Source: Flavobacterium gelatinilyticum
Lineage (GTDB): Bacteria; Bacteroidota; Bacteroidia; Flavobacteriales; Flavobacteriaceae
Assembly: GCF_027111295.1 (NCBI RefSeq)
Contig: NZ_CP114287.1
Coordinates: 4,712,001 to 4,776,000 of the forward strand
Direction: 5' to 3'
DNA length: 64,000 nt
Shown: positions 16,637 to 24,291 of the stretch, in pieces
Layout: each line of letters starts with the position of its first letter
Position numbering within the stretch: position 1 is the first letter of the stretch
The notes under the pieces: model-generated
What the model was told of the DNA's origin: nothing
The model's input: the letters and a program-made list of their open reading frames with translations, nothing else
Database searches by the model: none
Position numbers and translations under genes: made by a program

Positions 16637-16739
16637 GTTTCAAGTTTCAAGTTTCAGGTTGTTTCACGTTTCAACCAACTTGACCCGAGCGATAGCGAAC
16701 TGGCGAAGCAAACTTGAAACAAAACAAACTTGAAACTAA
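16637..16739. repeat. Composite GTTTCAAG element with CCCGAGCGATAGCGAAC insert (right copy)
   Basis: The left arm GTTTCAAGTTTCAAGTTTCA (16637-16656), the same 29-bp CCCGAGCG block, and right arms CTTGAAAC at 16713 and 16729 repeat the organisation of the 16055 copy. Its end contributes the TAG stop codon of trpE (16736-16738). Confidence 0.8.
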
Positions 16740-18136
16740 ATTTGTTCTGCCATTTCCAGCGCGGTATTTAATGCTCTTAATTTGTTATAAACTTCCTGCA
16801 TTTCACTTTCTTCATCAGAACTTGCTACGATTCCGGCTCCGGCCTGACAATGTAATTGATGATTTTTAGAAAGGAAAGTACGAATCATAATGGCGTGGTT
16901 AAAGTTTCCGTCAAAATCCATAACTCCAATGGCACCACCGTAGAAATTACGATTAGTTTTTTCATAGTCTTCGATCAATTGCATCGCTCTGTGTTTTGGA
17001 GCGCCGCTTAAAGTTCCGGCTGGGAAAGTATCAGCAACGACCTGCATTGTAGTTGCTTTGTCGTGTAGATGTCCTGTGACTTTTGAAACCAGGTGAATTA
17101 CGTGAGAGAAAAACTGAACTTCTCTGTATTTTTCTACATTTACATCGTGTCCGTTGCGGCTTAAATCATTTCGGGCTAAATCGACAAGCATGACGTGTTC
17201 GCTGTTTTCTTTTTTATCTTCCGAAAGTTCTTTGGCTAAAAGTGCATCACGTTCGTCATTTCCGGTTCTTTTGAAAGTTCCGGCAATTGGGTGAATTTCG
17301 GCTTTTCTGTTTTTTACAATAATTTGTGCTTCGGGCGAAGAACCAAATATTTTGAAATCCCCGTAATCAAAAAAGAACAAATACGGAGAAGGATTAATGC
17401 TTCTTAAAGCTCTGTAAACATTAAATTCATCTCCTTTAAAGCCTTGTGTAAAACGTCGAGATAATACTAATTGAAATACATCTCCTCTAAAACAATGTTT
17501 TTTAGCCAAAGCTACATTGTGTTTGAATTCCTCATCGGTCAGGTTAGAGAAACCTTCGCCTTCTTTGGTGAATTTGTATAAAGCGATATTTCTTGACTGT
17601 AGTAATTGTTCAATTTCAGAGATATTGTTTCTTCCATCAACACTGTGGCAGAAAATATAGGCTTCGTTTTTGAAGTGGTTAATGGCAATGATGTTTTGGT
17701 AAACTGCATAAAACACATCCGGAATTGAAGTGGCATTGTCTTTTTTTGCAATAGATACCTTCTCGAAATAACGTACAGCATCATAAGAAATGTATCCGAA
17801 TAGGCCGTTATTGATAAATTTAAAATCGTTTTTTTCCGATTTAAATTGATTTGAAAAATCCTGGATTACTTCTGGAATGTTTGTTGAAGCATCAATTTTA
17901 GTTTGTTCCGAAGTTCCGTCAGGAAAAGTTTTTGAGATTACTTCGTTTTCAATTTTAATTGTTGCGATAGGATTACAGCAGATATAAGAAAAACTGTTAT
18001 CATTTCCGTGATAATCACTACTTTCAAGTAACAAACTATTTGGGAATTTATCTCTTATTTTAAAATAAATACTTACCGGCGTAATGGTGTCTGCCAGAAT
18101 CTGCTTGTAATGTGTGTTGAGTATAAAAGGTTTCAA
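16736..18136 (-). CDS. trpE: Anthranilate synthase component I
   Basis: TrpE makes anthranilate from chorismate with ammonia from TrpG. The 466-residue protein has the LLES motif of the tryptophan feedback site near residue 35, and the catalytic core motifs FKRTGNDERDALL, ENSEHVMLVDLARND and PAGTLSGAPKHRAM. The conserved N-terminus MKPFILNTHYKQIL starts with TTG at 18136: reading upstream in frame a stop codon appears before any ATG, and the first internal Met is deep in the fold. A TTG start could lower basal translation. Transcription is controlled by the leader peptide and attenuator immediately upstream. Confidence 0.95.
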   Translation of the reverse strand: MKPFILNTHYKQILADTITPVSIYFKIRDKFPNSLLLESSDYHGNDNSFSYICCNPIATIKIENEVISKTFPDGTSEQTKIDASTNIPEVIQDFSNQFKSEKNDFKFINNGLFGYISYDAVRYFEKVSIAKKDNATSIPDVFYAVYQNIIAINHFKNEAYIFCHSVDGRNNISEIEQLLQSRNIALYKFTKEGEGFSNLTDEEFKHNVALAKKHCFRGDVFQLVLSRRFTQGFKGDEFNVYRALRSINPSPYLFFFDYGDFKIFGSSPEAQIIVKNRKAEIHPIAGTFKRTGNDERDALLAKELSEDKKENSEHVMLVDLARNDLSRNGHDVNVEKYREVQFFSHVIHLVSKVTGHLHDKATTMQVVADTFPAGTLSGAPKHRAMQLIEDYEKTNRNFYGGAIGVMDFDGNFNHAIMIRTFLSKNHQLHCQAGAGIVASSDEESEMQEVYNKLRALNTALEMAEQI

Positions 18137-18186
18137 AGTGTGTTGTTTTTTAGTTTTTAATATATTTCTCTGCTAAAGTTTTGGCC

Positions 18187-18220
18187 AAAAAAAAGGGCTT
18201 GTCGTGATGACAAGCCCTTT
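18187..18220 (-). terminator. trp attenuator terminator
   Basis: On the minus strand a 12-bp perfect stem, AAAGGGCTTGTC paired with GACAAGCCCTTT, has a 5-base loop and ends in eight T. It lies between the leader peptide and trpE. The stretch TCACGAC in its loop and 3' arm (18201-18207) is exactly complementary to GTCGTGA at the end of the leader coding region (18257-18263). The two can pair to form an antiterminator. Confidence 0.9.
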
Positions 18221-18256
18221 ATATTTATAGTTTAACAGTACCATAGGAAGCTTCGT

Positions 18257-18313
18257 TCACGACGTTTGACGTAAATTCTTCCACCACCAAGTATTGTTCA
18301 TTAATGTTTTCAT
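18257..18313 (-). CDS. trpL: trp operon leader peptide with three consecutive Trp codons
   Basis: An 18-codon open frame, MKTLMNNTWWWKNLRQTS, starts 10-20 bases after a good -7 box and ends 37 bases before the attenuator stem. Three adjacent TGG codons (18281-18289) are the hallmark of a tryptophan-sensing leader. A ribosome stalled there leaves GTCGTGA (18257-18263) free to pair with the terminator. A ribosome reaching the TGA stop covers that segment and lets the terminator fold. GGAAG, which includes the last Trp codon's GG, can also pair with CTTCC downstream. A shorter version from the second Met (18301) is possible. It is too small for usual gene callers. Confidence 0.9.
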   Translation of the reverse strand: MKTLMNNTWWWKNLRQTS

Positions 18314-18330
18314 ATCTGTTTTTGTTGAGA

Positions 18331-18338
18331 CAAATATA
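18331..18338 (-). promoter_or_regulatory. Candidate -7 box of the trp operon promoter
   Basis: The minus strand reads TATATTTG, a perfect match to TAnnTTTG. An upstream TTC (not TTG) lies 18 bp away. Transcription would begin near 18324, about 10 bases before the leader ATG. Confidence 0.65.
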
Positions 18339-18435
18339 TAAATGTAATTTGAATTAGAATGCATAAATTTTCAAAAAAAACTTTTCTAAAACTTGAAATT
18401 TGTTACATTTTAATTTTAAATATTAGTTTAAAAGC

Positions 18436-19713
18436 TTAATTACCAATAGCTATAGTATTGTTTGAATTAGCTCTGAAATCTGGAGCTCCTTTAATGTTTG
18501 GAGTTACAAATAACTCTGAATTTTTCATTTTTGTGTATGAAATTCCTGAGTTCGGGTTGTAAAAATTCTGAATAGCTGTGTCTGAACTTGATGATTCGCT
18601 TGTAATTCCTCCGTTACAATTGTTAACTATAGTGTTTTTAAAACTCATTTTTGATAAGTTTTCATTTCCGCTTCCAATATTTCCTTCTAATAAAACAAAA
18701 GGCGAAAAACCAGCAACAATACTATTGCTTAAGTTGAAAAATGTATTTTCTCTTACATAAATAGATTCCCTAACCAATCCCTGATTGTTTTCTTCCAAAT
18801 TTATTAAAGTGATATTTGAAGCATCAATTTTTGTCATTTTTTTGGTCATATCTGTATTTTGAATTTTATCATACGAATCTACTTCAAAACATCTTGATCC
18901 TGAGATATCTGACGAGAATGGATGACGAACAGCAATACTATTAGAAATGTTGATTTGTGCACCTTGTGTAAAATCAAAATCATCATCTGTTGTTCTGTAT
19001 GATATTAAGTTACTCATATTTAAGTCGCCTCCATAACATTCAAAAGAATCATCATTTGAAAAACTGATTTGTATGTTGTTTAAAACTGTTTTTCTTCCTA
19101 CTCCGGCTAAAGAAAGTCCATTTAACTCCTTAGAAGCACTTAATTTTCGTCCTGCATATTCAATTCTAACATATTTCAAAATTCCAGAATTGTCTTCAGG
19201 GTCTTGACCTCCATAATGATTTAAAGTTGGGTCTAAATCAAAAGGTAAAGTGTGAATGCCTCCTAAAGTATTTATAGGCGCTTTACCTAAAATAATAATG
19301 CCTCCCCAGTCGCCCGGCTTTCTATTGTTTTTTTCATTTTCTGATGTAAAAACAATTGGATCGGTTTCAAGACCTTCAGCCATAATTTTTGCTCCGTTTG
19401 TAATTACAAGAGTTCCGCAGGTTTTATCGTCACCTCGAATTACTGTTCCTGGTTCTATGGTTAAAGTGGCATTATTTGTAACATACACCACACCAACTAA
19501 ATGATAAGTATTACGTTTTACTAATCGGGTATCTTTATCGATTGTTCCGGCAATTATGTTGGTTGCTTCATTATATTCATTTACGGCTGGTTTAAAATTG
19601 GTCCAGTTGTTCATCCAATTACTGGTGCCAATAATTCCTTTTACCTGTTGCTGGGCGTGTAAAAAAAATGTACTTAAAAGTGTAATAATTGTAACTTGTA
19701 ATTTTGTTTTCAT
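18436..19713 (-). CDS. Secreted right-handed beta-helix protein
   Basis: The 425-residue product has a signal peptide (MKTKLQVTIITLLSTFFLHA) and a body rich in short repeated beta turns: TLTIEPGTVIRGDD, LVITNGAKIMAEG, DPIVFTSENE, WGGIIILGKAPIN and INISNSIAVRHPF. This is the pattern of the Bacteroidota surface/secreted family with a parallel beta-helix. Homologues are sometimes labelled multidrug transporter, which the sequence does not support: there are no membrane helices. No clear type IX sorting domain is visible at the C-terminus. It is a single gene followed at a distance by the trp promoter; its substrate is unknown. Confidence 0.75.
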   Translation of the reverse strand: MKTKLQVTIITLLSTFFLHAQQQVKGIIGTSNWMNNWTNFKPAVNEYNEATNIIAGTIDKDTRLVKRNTYHLVGVVYVTNNATLTIEPGTVIRGDDKTCGTLVITNGAKIMAEGLETDPIVFTSENEKNNRKPGDWGGIIILGKAPINTLGGIHTLPFDLDPTLNHYGGQDPEDNSGILKYVRIEYAGRKLSASKELNGLSLAGVGRKTVLNNIQISFSNDDSFECYGGDLNMSNLISYRTTDDDFDFTQGAQINISNSIAVRHPFSSDISGSRCFEVDSYDKIQNTDMTKKMTKIDASNITLINLEENNQGLVRESIYVRENTFFNLSNSIVAGFSPFVLLEGNIGSGNENLSKMSFKNTIVNNCNGGITSESSSSDTAIQNFYNPNSGISYTKMKNSELFVTPNIKGAPDFRANSNNTIAIGN

Positions 19714-19851
19714 AACTATAATTTTAATTTCTAGTTTTTGATTTATATTTCCTTCAAAATTATAGGGCGAATGTTAATCAATACGAGGGTACTTGTTATG
19801 AAAGGGTTATATTAAAGTTAAGAATGTTATCTTTTTGAAAATTTTCTAAAT

Positions 19852-19889
19852 AAAACAGCCCCGGCAGCAAGTGCTGTCGGGGCTGTTTT
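19852..19889 (-). terminator. Terminator after the YceI gene
   Basis: A GC-rich stem, AACAGCCCCGGCAGC against GCTGTCGGGGCTGTT, lies 27 bp after the YceI stop. It is followed on the minus strand by a T-rich stretch and also has T5 on the plus strand. Confidence 0.85.
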
Positions 19890-19915
19890 TGATGTAGGAA
19901 TTAGTAAGCCTGAAA

Positions 19916-20482
19916 TTAGAATTTAAGAGTTACAGCTAATTCGAAATCATCGCTGATAGTTTTGTCTCCTAAGTTTTCGAAGAAGTTACCAGAATTGTAT
20001 TTAATATCGTATTTAGTTCTGTCAACTTTGAATGCAGTTGTAGCAGTGTTTCCGTTTACTGTGATATCAAAAGTTACCGGTTTAGTGATTCCTTTGATAG
20101 TTAAATCAGCAGTAACTGTGTAAACATCAGCAGATTTAGCACCAATTGTTTTGAAAACTAATTTAGAAGTTGGGTATTTGTCAGTTCCAAAGAAATCGTC
20201 AGCTTTTAAGTGACCGTTTAATTTACCTTGGTATTCTCCAGTTAAATCTGTAGCAGTTAATGAAGTCATATCAACTGTAAAGCTTCCTCCAGTTAATTTT
20301 TTTCCTTTGAAAACTACAGCACCTTCTTTAAAGTTTACAGTTCCTGAGTGCTCTCCTGTTACTTTTTTACCTACCCATTTAATAGTAGATGCTTTTACGT
20401 CGATTTTTTTAGTTTGTGCGTTTACTGTTAAACCAGCCGCTGCTACGAATAATGCTATTGCAATTGTTTTTAAATTTTTCAT
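19916..20482 (-). CDS. YceI-family periplasmic protein
   Basis: The 188-residue protein has a signal peptide (1-22, ending VNAQ) followed by the YceI lipocalin-like barrel: STIKWVGKKVTGEHSGTVNF, FTVDMTSL, HLKADDFFGTDKYPTSKLVF and DLTIKGITKPVTFDI. YceI proteins bind isoprenoid or amphiphilic ligands in the periplasm and are often induced by stress. The gene follows the nitroreductase gene by 31 bp on the same strand, so it may belong to the MarR-controlled unit; a terminator closes the unit. Confidence 0.93.
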   Translation of the reverse strand: MKNLKTIAIALFVAAAGLTVNAQTKKIDVKASTIKWVGKKVTGEHSGTVNFKEGAVVFKGKKLTGGSFTVDMTSLTATDLTGEYQGKLNGHLKADDFFGTDKYPTSKLVFKTIGAKSADVYTVTADLTIKGITKPVTFDITVNGNTATTAFKVDRTKYDIKYNSGNFFENLGDKTISDDFELAVTLKF

Positions 20483-20513
20483 GTGTAAAAAAAATAATTT
20501 TGATTAATAATAA

Positions 20514-21146
20514 TTATAGAGTGATAAATAATTCTTCTTGAGATTTTCTAACTTTTTTGTAATGCTGAGCGTCGTCCTCATCATGTCTGTATCCTACAGT
20601 TGCAATAACTGCAGCATTTAAGCCTAATTTATCGAAACCTAAGATTTCGTTGAAACTTGCTGCATTGAAACCTTCCATTGGTGTAGCATCGATTTTTAAT
20701 TCAGCAGCAGCTCCTAATAAGTTTCCTAAAGCAATATAAGTTTGTTTTGCCGTCCATGTATTTTTTGCATCAGCCGCAAGACTTGCAATCTGACCTTTCA
20801 TCATGTCGCTGAATCCGCCAAGAGCTTCTGCAGGAACGCCTCTTGTTTCACTGATATTAGCGATATATTTGTCTACAGAACCAGCGTCCAGATTTACATC
20901 ATTTGCAAAAATGAACAGGTGAGAAGCATCTGTAATTTGAGTTTGTCCCCAGGCAACAGCTTTTAATTGCTCTCTTAATTCCGGATTTTCAACAATAACT
21001 ACTTTGTAGGGTTGTAATCCGTAAGAAGAAGCACTTAATCTAACTGCTTCTTTTAAAGTGTTTAAATCTGCATCAGAGATTTTTTTTGTTGCATCAAATC
21101 TTTTTGTTGCATATCTCCAATTCTGACTTTCTAAAAATGTGCTCAT
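20514..21146 (-). CDS. NAD(P)H-dependent nitroreductase family protein
   Basis: This 210-residue FMN flavoenzyme has the nitroreductase features: RYATKRFD near the N-terminus, SASSYGLQPYKVVIVENPELR, and the C-terminal FDKLGLNAAVIATVGYRHDEDD segment. Members reduce nitro compounds, quinones or similar electrophiles. It begins 3 bp after the MarR regulator gene ends, so the regulator and enzyme form an operon. A MarR that senses an electrophile and induces this enzyme is the simplest reading; the substrate is unknown. Confidence 0.9.
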   Translation of the reverse strand: MSTFLESQNWRYATKRFDATKKISDADLNTLKEAVRLSASSYGLQPYKVVIVENPELREQLKAVAWGQTQITDASHLFIFANDVNLDAGSVDKYIANISETRGVPAEALGGFSDMMKGQIASLAADAKNTWTAKQTYIALGNLLGAAAELKIDATPMEGFNAASFNEILGFDKLGLNAAVIATVGYRHDEDDAQHYKKVRKSQEELFITL

Positions 21147-21149
21147 AGC

Positions 21150-21611
21150 TTAATTTTTTTGAGTTCGGTATTTTTCTAATAATTTATTTAATAATTCTAA
21201 TTCTTCCGGGCTTATATTCTCGGCAAATCTGCGTTCGTGCGCATCAATTTTCGGATCTAATTCTTTTAAAACATCCAGCCCTTTTTGTGTAATTAAAACT
21301 TCAATTTTTCGACGGTTGTCCGGACAGACATTTCTCGTTACGAATTCTTTCAATAATAATTTGTCTACTAATCGGGTAGTATTGCTCGTTTTAGCCAGCA
21401 TACGTTCTTGTATGACACACATATTAGCAGGATTTCCTTTTTGTCCTCTTAATATACGCAGCACATTATATTGCTCTCCGGATAAATCATACGGTTTTAT
21501 TAACTCGTTGAAATGATCCTGAATCACATTTTGTGTGTACATGATATTCAGAATAACTTTTTTCGCATTATCCATCTTAACTGTACTCTTAATAACTTCT
21601 TCAATTGTCAT
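21150..21611 (-). CDS. MarR-family transcriptional regulator
   Basis: A 153-residue winged-helix repressor. The recognition region spans LSGEQYNVLRILRG through MLAKTSNTTRLVDKLLLKEFV, and the wing NVCPDNRRKIEVLIT has the DxRxxxv signature in variant form (DNRRK). It heads an operon with the nitroreductase gene and possibly YceI. Two identical 16-bp palindromes upstream, one overlapping the -7 box, indicate autorepression. Confidence 0.92.
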   Translation of the reverse strand: MTIEEVIKSTVKMDNAKKVILNIMYTQNVIQDHFNELIKPYDLSGEQYNVLRILRGQKGNPANMCVIQERMLAKTSNTTRLVDKLLLKEFVTRNVCPDNRRKIEVLITQKGLDVLKELDPKIDAHERRFAENISPEELELLNKLLEKYRTQKN

Positions 21612-21626
21612 AGTCGTAAGTGTATA

Positions 21627-21672
21627 ATTTGTATATACAAATGTATAACTTTTAATATTTGTATATACAAAT
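21627..21672 (-). promoter_or_regulatory. Two MarR operators overlapping a promoter
   Basis: The perfect palindrome ATTTGTATATACAAAT occurs at 21627-21642 and 21657-21672, 30 bp (about three helical turns) apart. On the minus strand the -7 box TACATTTG (21638-21645) overlaps the inner copy, and a TTG inside the outer copy lies 22 bp upstream of the box. Binding would block both promoter elements. The rest of the 310-bp space up to 21921 shows nothing else I can support. Confidence 0.85.
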
Positions 21673-21921
21673 GTTTTGTTAATTTTTTGTTAATACATGA
21701 ATTGACATTTATAGCATTATAAAAGTATTGCTTTTACGAAGATTAAAATTAGCGTATTTTTGGTTTTAAATATCTGATATTTTGATATTTAACTTAAAGT
21801 TAATCTGGAAGGTTTTTATTTTGCGCTTTTAATTTGAAGTTGTGTTTTTGTAAGATAAATTTTTGAGCACGAATAGGATAGAACTTGATATTTATGCTGT
21901 TTTTGAGCTGATTAGGAGAAT

Positions 21922-23499
21922 TTATCTGAATTCTGAAAGAAAAAATCCTTTAGAAATCGCTTTATAATCTGCAATTTCCTTAGTAATCCAATTTTCATCG
22001 TGTCCCAATTCTTTTGCAATTACTCTGGCTGTTTTTTCAGAAGCTTCAACTGCTGCTCTGGCATCCAAAAATAATAATCGGACGCGTCTTGCTAAAATAT
22101 CATCGACAGTTCTGGCCATTTCATTACGAACCGCCCAAACTACTTCGGCCATTGTAAATTCATGATCAGGGTGCAGTTTTTCTTTTAATTCAGGTTCGTT
22201 TTCCTGCAATTCGAGTATTTTCGGAATATCAGAACCATATATATACAGGTGATTTTCTCTGTCAGTAGAAGTAGTTGGTTTATTTCCGTGAATAGCTAAA
22301 TGTTCTGTAATACAAGGTTTATGAAGAAGTTTTCCTTTCGAGATGGCTTTGTCAATTATTTCTTCAGCCATTTTTCTGTACGTTGTCCATTTTCCTCCCG
22401 TGATTGTGATTAAGCCAGTTTCTGAAACAATAATTTTATGACTTCTTGAAACTTCTTTGGTACTTTTTCCTTCTTCTTTCGGCGCAGCTAAGGGACGCAA
22501 TCCTGCAAAAACCGATAGGACATCGGCTCTTGTCGGCTTTTTTGCCAGGAATCGCTGTGCTGTTTCTAAAACGAATTGAATTTCGCTTTCTAATGCAATA
22601 GGTTCTAAACTTTGTTTTTTAATTAAAGTATCAGTAGTTCCTACAACAACGCGATTATGCCATGGAACGGCAAATAAAACTCTTCCGTCTTTTGTTTTCG
22701 GAATCATTAAAGCATGTTCGCCCGGAAGAAAGGATTTATCAAAAACCAAATGTATTCCCTGACTAGGAACGATATATTTTTTATAAACTTTATCGTTTAA
22801 TTTCATAATGGCGTTTGTAAAAACTCCTGTTGCATTTATTACAACAGTACCTTTAATATCGTGAATCGTCCCAGTTTCCTGATCGATGGCATGAACGCCG
22901 ATAATTTGATTTCTATCGTCTTTTAATAAATTGACAACCTTTACATAATTTAAAACACAGGCATCTTTTTCTACAGCAGTCTGAGCCAGATTTATAGCTA
23001 AACGAGAATCGTCAAATTGACCATCATGATAAATAACACCATTTACCAATCCGCTTTCTTCGACATTTGGAAGCATTTCGATCGTTTTCTTTTTTGAAAG
23101 ATATTTAGAACTTCCCAAACTCAGAAAACCGGATAATAAATCGTAAACTTTTAATCCGATAGTATAAATAAAACTGCTGAACCAATTATAATTAGGAATA
23201 ACAAAAGATTGATTTTTAACTAAGTGCCCGGCATTTTGAGCTAGTAATCCTCTTTCTTTTAAGGCTTCTCTTACCAAGTGTACATTTCCCTGCTCTAAAT
23301 AACGTACGCCGCCATGAACTAATTTGGTACTTCTGCTTGAAGTTCCTTTGGCAAAATCTACGGCTTCAAATAAAACTGTTTTATAACCGCGGCTTGCAGC
23401 ATCAACAGCTGTTCCGAGTCCGCTTGCTCCTCCGCCAATTATTATTACATCCCATTTTTCGGTATTTTGTAGTTTAGATAACTGTTCAGAGCGATTCAT
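21922..23499 (-). CDS. glpD: Glycerol-3-phosphate dehydrogenase (FAD-dependent)
   Basis: GlpD oxidises glycerol 3-phosphate to dihydroxyacetone phosphate and passes electrons to the quinone pool. The 525-residue protein has the FAD dinucleotide fold DVIIIGGGASGLGTAVDAASRG, the RSTKLVHGGVRYLEQG signature, and ITGGKWTTYRKMAEE in the middle, with the C-terminal helical DAO_C region. No glpF or glpK lies next to it. Length and motifs are normal. It is preceded by a large nested palindrome and appears to be a single-gene unit. Confidence 0.95.
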   Translation of the reverse strand: MNRSEQLSKLQNTEKWDVIIIGGGASGLGTAVDAASRGYKTVLFEAVDFAKGTSSRSTKLVHGGVRYLEQGNVHLVREALKERGLLAQNAGHLVKNQSFVIPNYNWFSSFIYTIGLKVYDLLSGFLSLGSSKYLSKKKTIEMLPNVEESGLVNGVIYHDGQFDDSRLAINLAQTAVEKDACVLNYVKVVNLLKDDRNQIIGVHAIDQETGTIHDIKGTVVINATGVFTNAIMKLNDKVYKKYIVPSQGIHLVFDKSFLPGEHALMIPKTKDGRVLFAVPWHNRVVVGTTDTLIKKQSLEPIALESEIQFVLETAQRFLAKKPTRADVLSVFAGLRPLAAPKEEGKSTKEVSRSHKIIVSETGLITITGGKWTTYRKMAEEIIDKAISKGKLLHKPCITEHLAIHGNKPTTSTDRENHLYIYGSDIPKILELQENEPELKEKLHPDHEFTMAEVVWAVRNEMARTVDDILARRVRLLFLDARAAVEASEKTARVIAKELGHDENWITKEIADYKAISKGFFLSEFR

Positions 23500-23597
23500 G
23501 CTGGCTTTTAGTATTTATTTTGCGGAAGTGCTGTTAAAAGCAAACTTAATGAAATGAAATTAAAAATTGGTGAAGAAAAGAAATGTGGTTTAATTTT

Positions 23598-23779
23598 GTT
23601 TCAAGTTTCAAGTTTCAGGTTGATTGACATTGAACATATTTAACCGCAAAGCACGCAAGGTTTTTTATAAATAAGACTTTTATAAAACGCAAAGTTCGCA
23701 AAGCTTTGTAATTAAAACTTTGCGAACTTTGCGTATGTCTTTGTGTGCTTTGCGGTTAAATCAACCAGAAACTTGAAAC
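23598..23779. repeat. Triple-nested palindrome
   Basis: Three inverted repeats lie one inside another in the 305-bp space before glpD. The outer arms are GTTTCAAG/CAGGTTGATT words at 23598-23625 and AATCAACC..GAAACTTGAAAC at 23759-23779. The middle arms are AACCGCAAAGCAC (23642-23654) and its exact complement (23745-23757). The inner arms are ACGCAAAGTTCGCAAAG (23687-23703) and its exact 17-bp complement (23718-23734). The single strand could fold into one long stem with bulges. Confidence 0.85.
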
Positions 23780-23804
23780 AAGCAAAACTTTGAAACAAAT
23801 TCTT

Positions 23805-24281
23805 TTAATGAGGAAGTTTATCTTTAATCAAGCCATAAAACCAGGTTCCCGCAATCGCACTTACTAACGTCACAACAATTACAGTTGCTCCGGTACCAAT
23901 CTGAGCGAAAAGCGGTCCCGGACATGCTCCGGTAATTGCCCATCCGAATCCGAATAATAACCCGCCATAGATTTGTCCTTTGTTGAAAGTCTTTGGCTGA
24001 ATTTCGATTTTTTCGCCATCCAGAGTTTTAATGTTTAATTTTTTTATCAATTGCACTGATAGTAATCCAACAGCTACAGCGCATCCAATCACACCATACA
24101 TGTGAAATGATTCAAGGTTGAACATTTCCTGAATACGGAACCAGCTGATAATTTCGGCTTTTACGAATACAATTCCGAAAAAGATACCCACGATTAAATA
24201 TTTCAGTTTTCCAAATGCAGTTTCTTTTTTCTCGCTTGCGTTGATTCCTTCGCCGTCAATATTTTTATTTTCTAAACTCAT
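23805..24281 (-). CDS. YeeE/YedE-type sulfur transport membrane protein (DUF6691)
   Basis: The 158-residue protein has four or five hydrophobic helices and the family motif GWAITGACPGPLFAQIG, where the Cys is thought to relay sulfur species. Together with the 189-residue partner 10 bp upstream it makes up the two halves of a YeeE/YedE thiosulfate/sulfur uptake unit. The neighbourhood (persulfide dioxygenase with rhodanese domains directly upstream) supports sulfur trafficking. The N-terminal 25 residues are polar and cytoplasmic. Confidence 0.88.
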   Translation of the reverse strand: MSLENKNIDGEGINASEKKETAFGKLKYLIVGIFFGIVFVKAEIISWFRIQEMFNLESFHMYGVIGCAVAVGLLSVQLIKKLNIKTLDGEKIEIQPKTFNKGQIYGGLLFGFGWAITGACPGPLFAQIGTGATVIVVTLVSAIAGTWFYGLIKDKLPH

Positions 24282-24291
24282 TTTTAAAATT

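Noticed and set aside
14326..16739. Regularly spaced GTTTCAAG repeats that resemble a CRISPR array or phage attachment sites
   Set aside because: Repeats are in gene spacers of varying length, are self-complementary, have no unique spacers of constant size, and no cas or integrase gene is near.
18436..19713. Multidrug transporter label carried by similar proteins
   Set aside because: The protein has a signal peptide and beta-helix repeats and no membrane helices.
23598..23779. Replication origin or dnaA-box region
   Set aside because: Palindromic words are not DnaA boxes and no replication genes are nearby.
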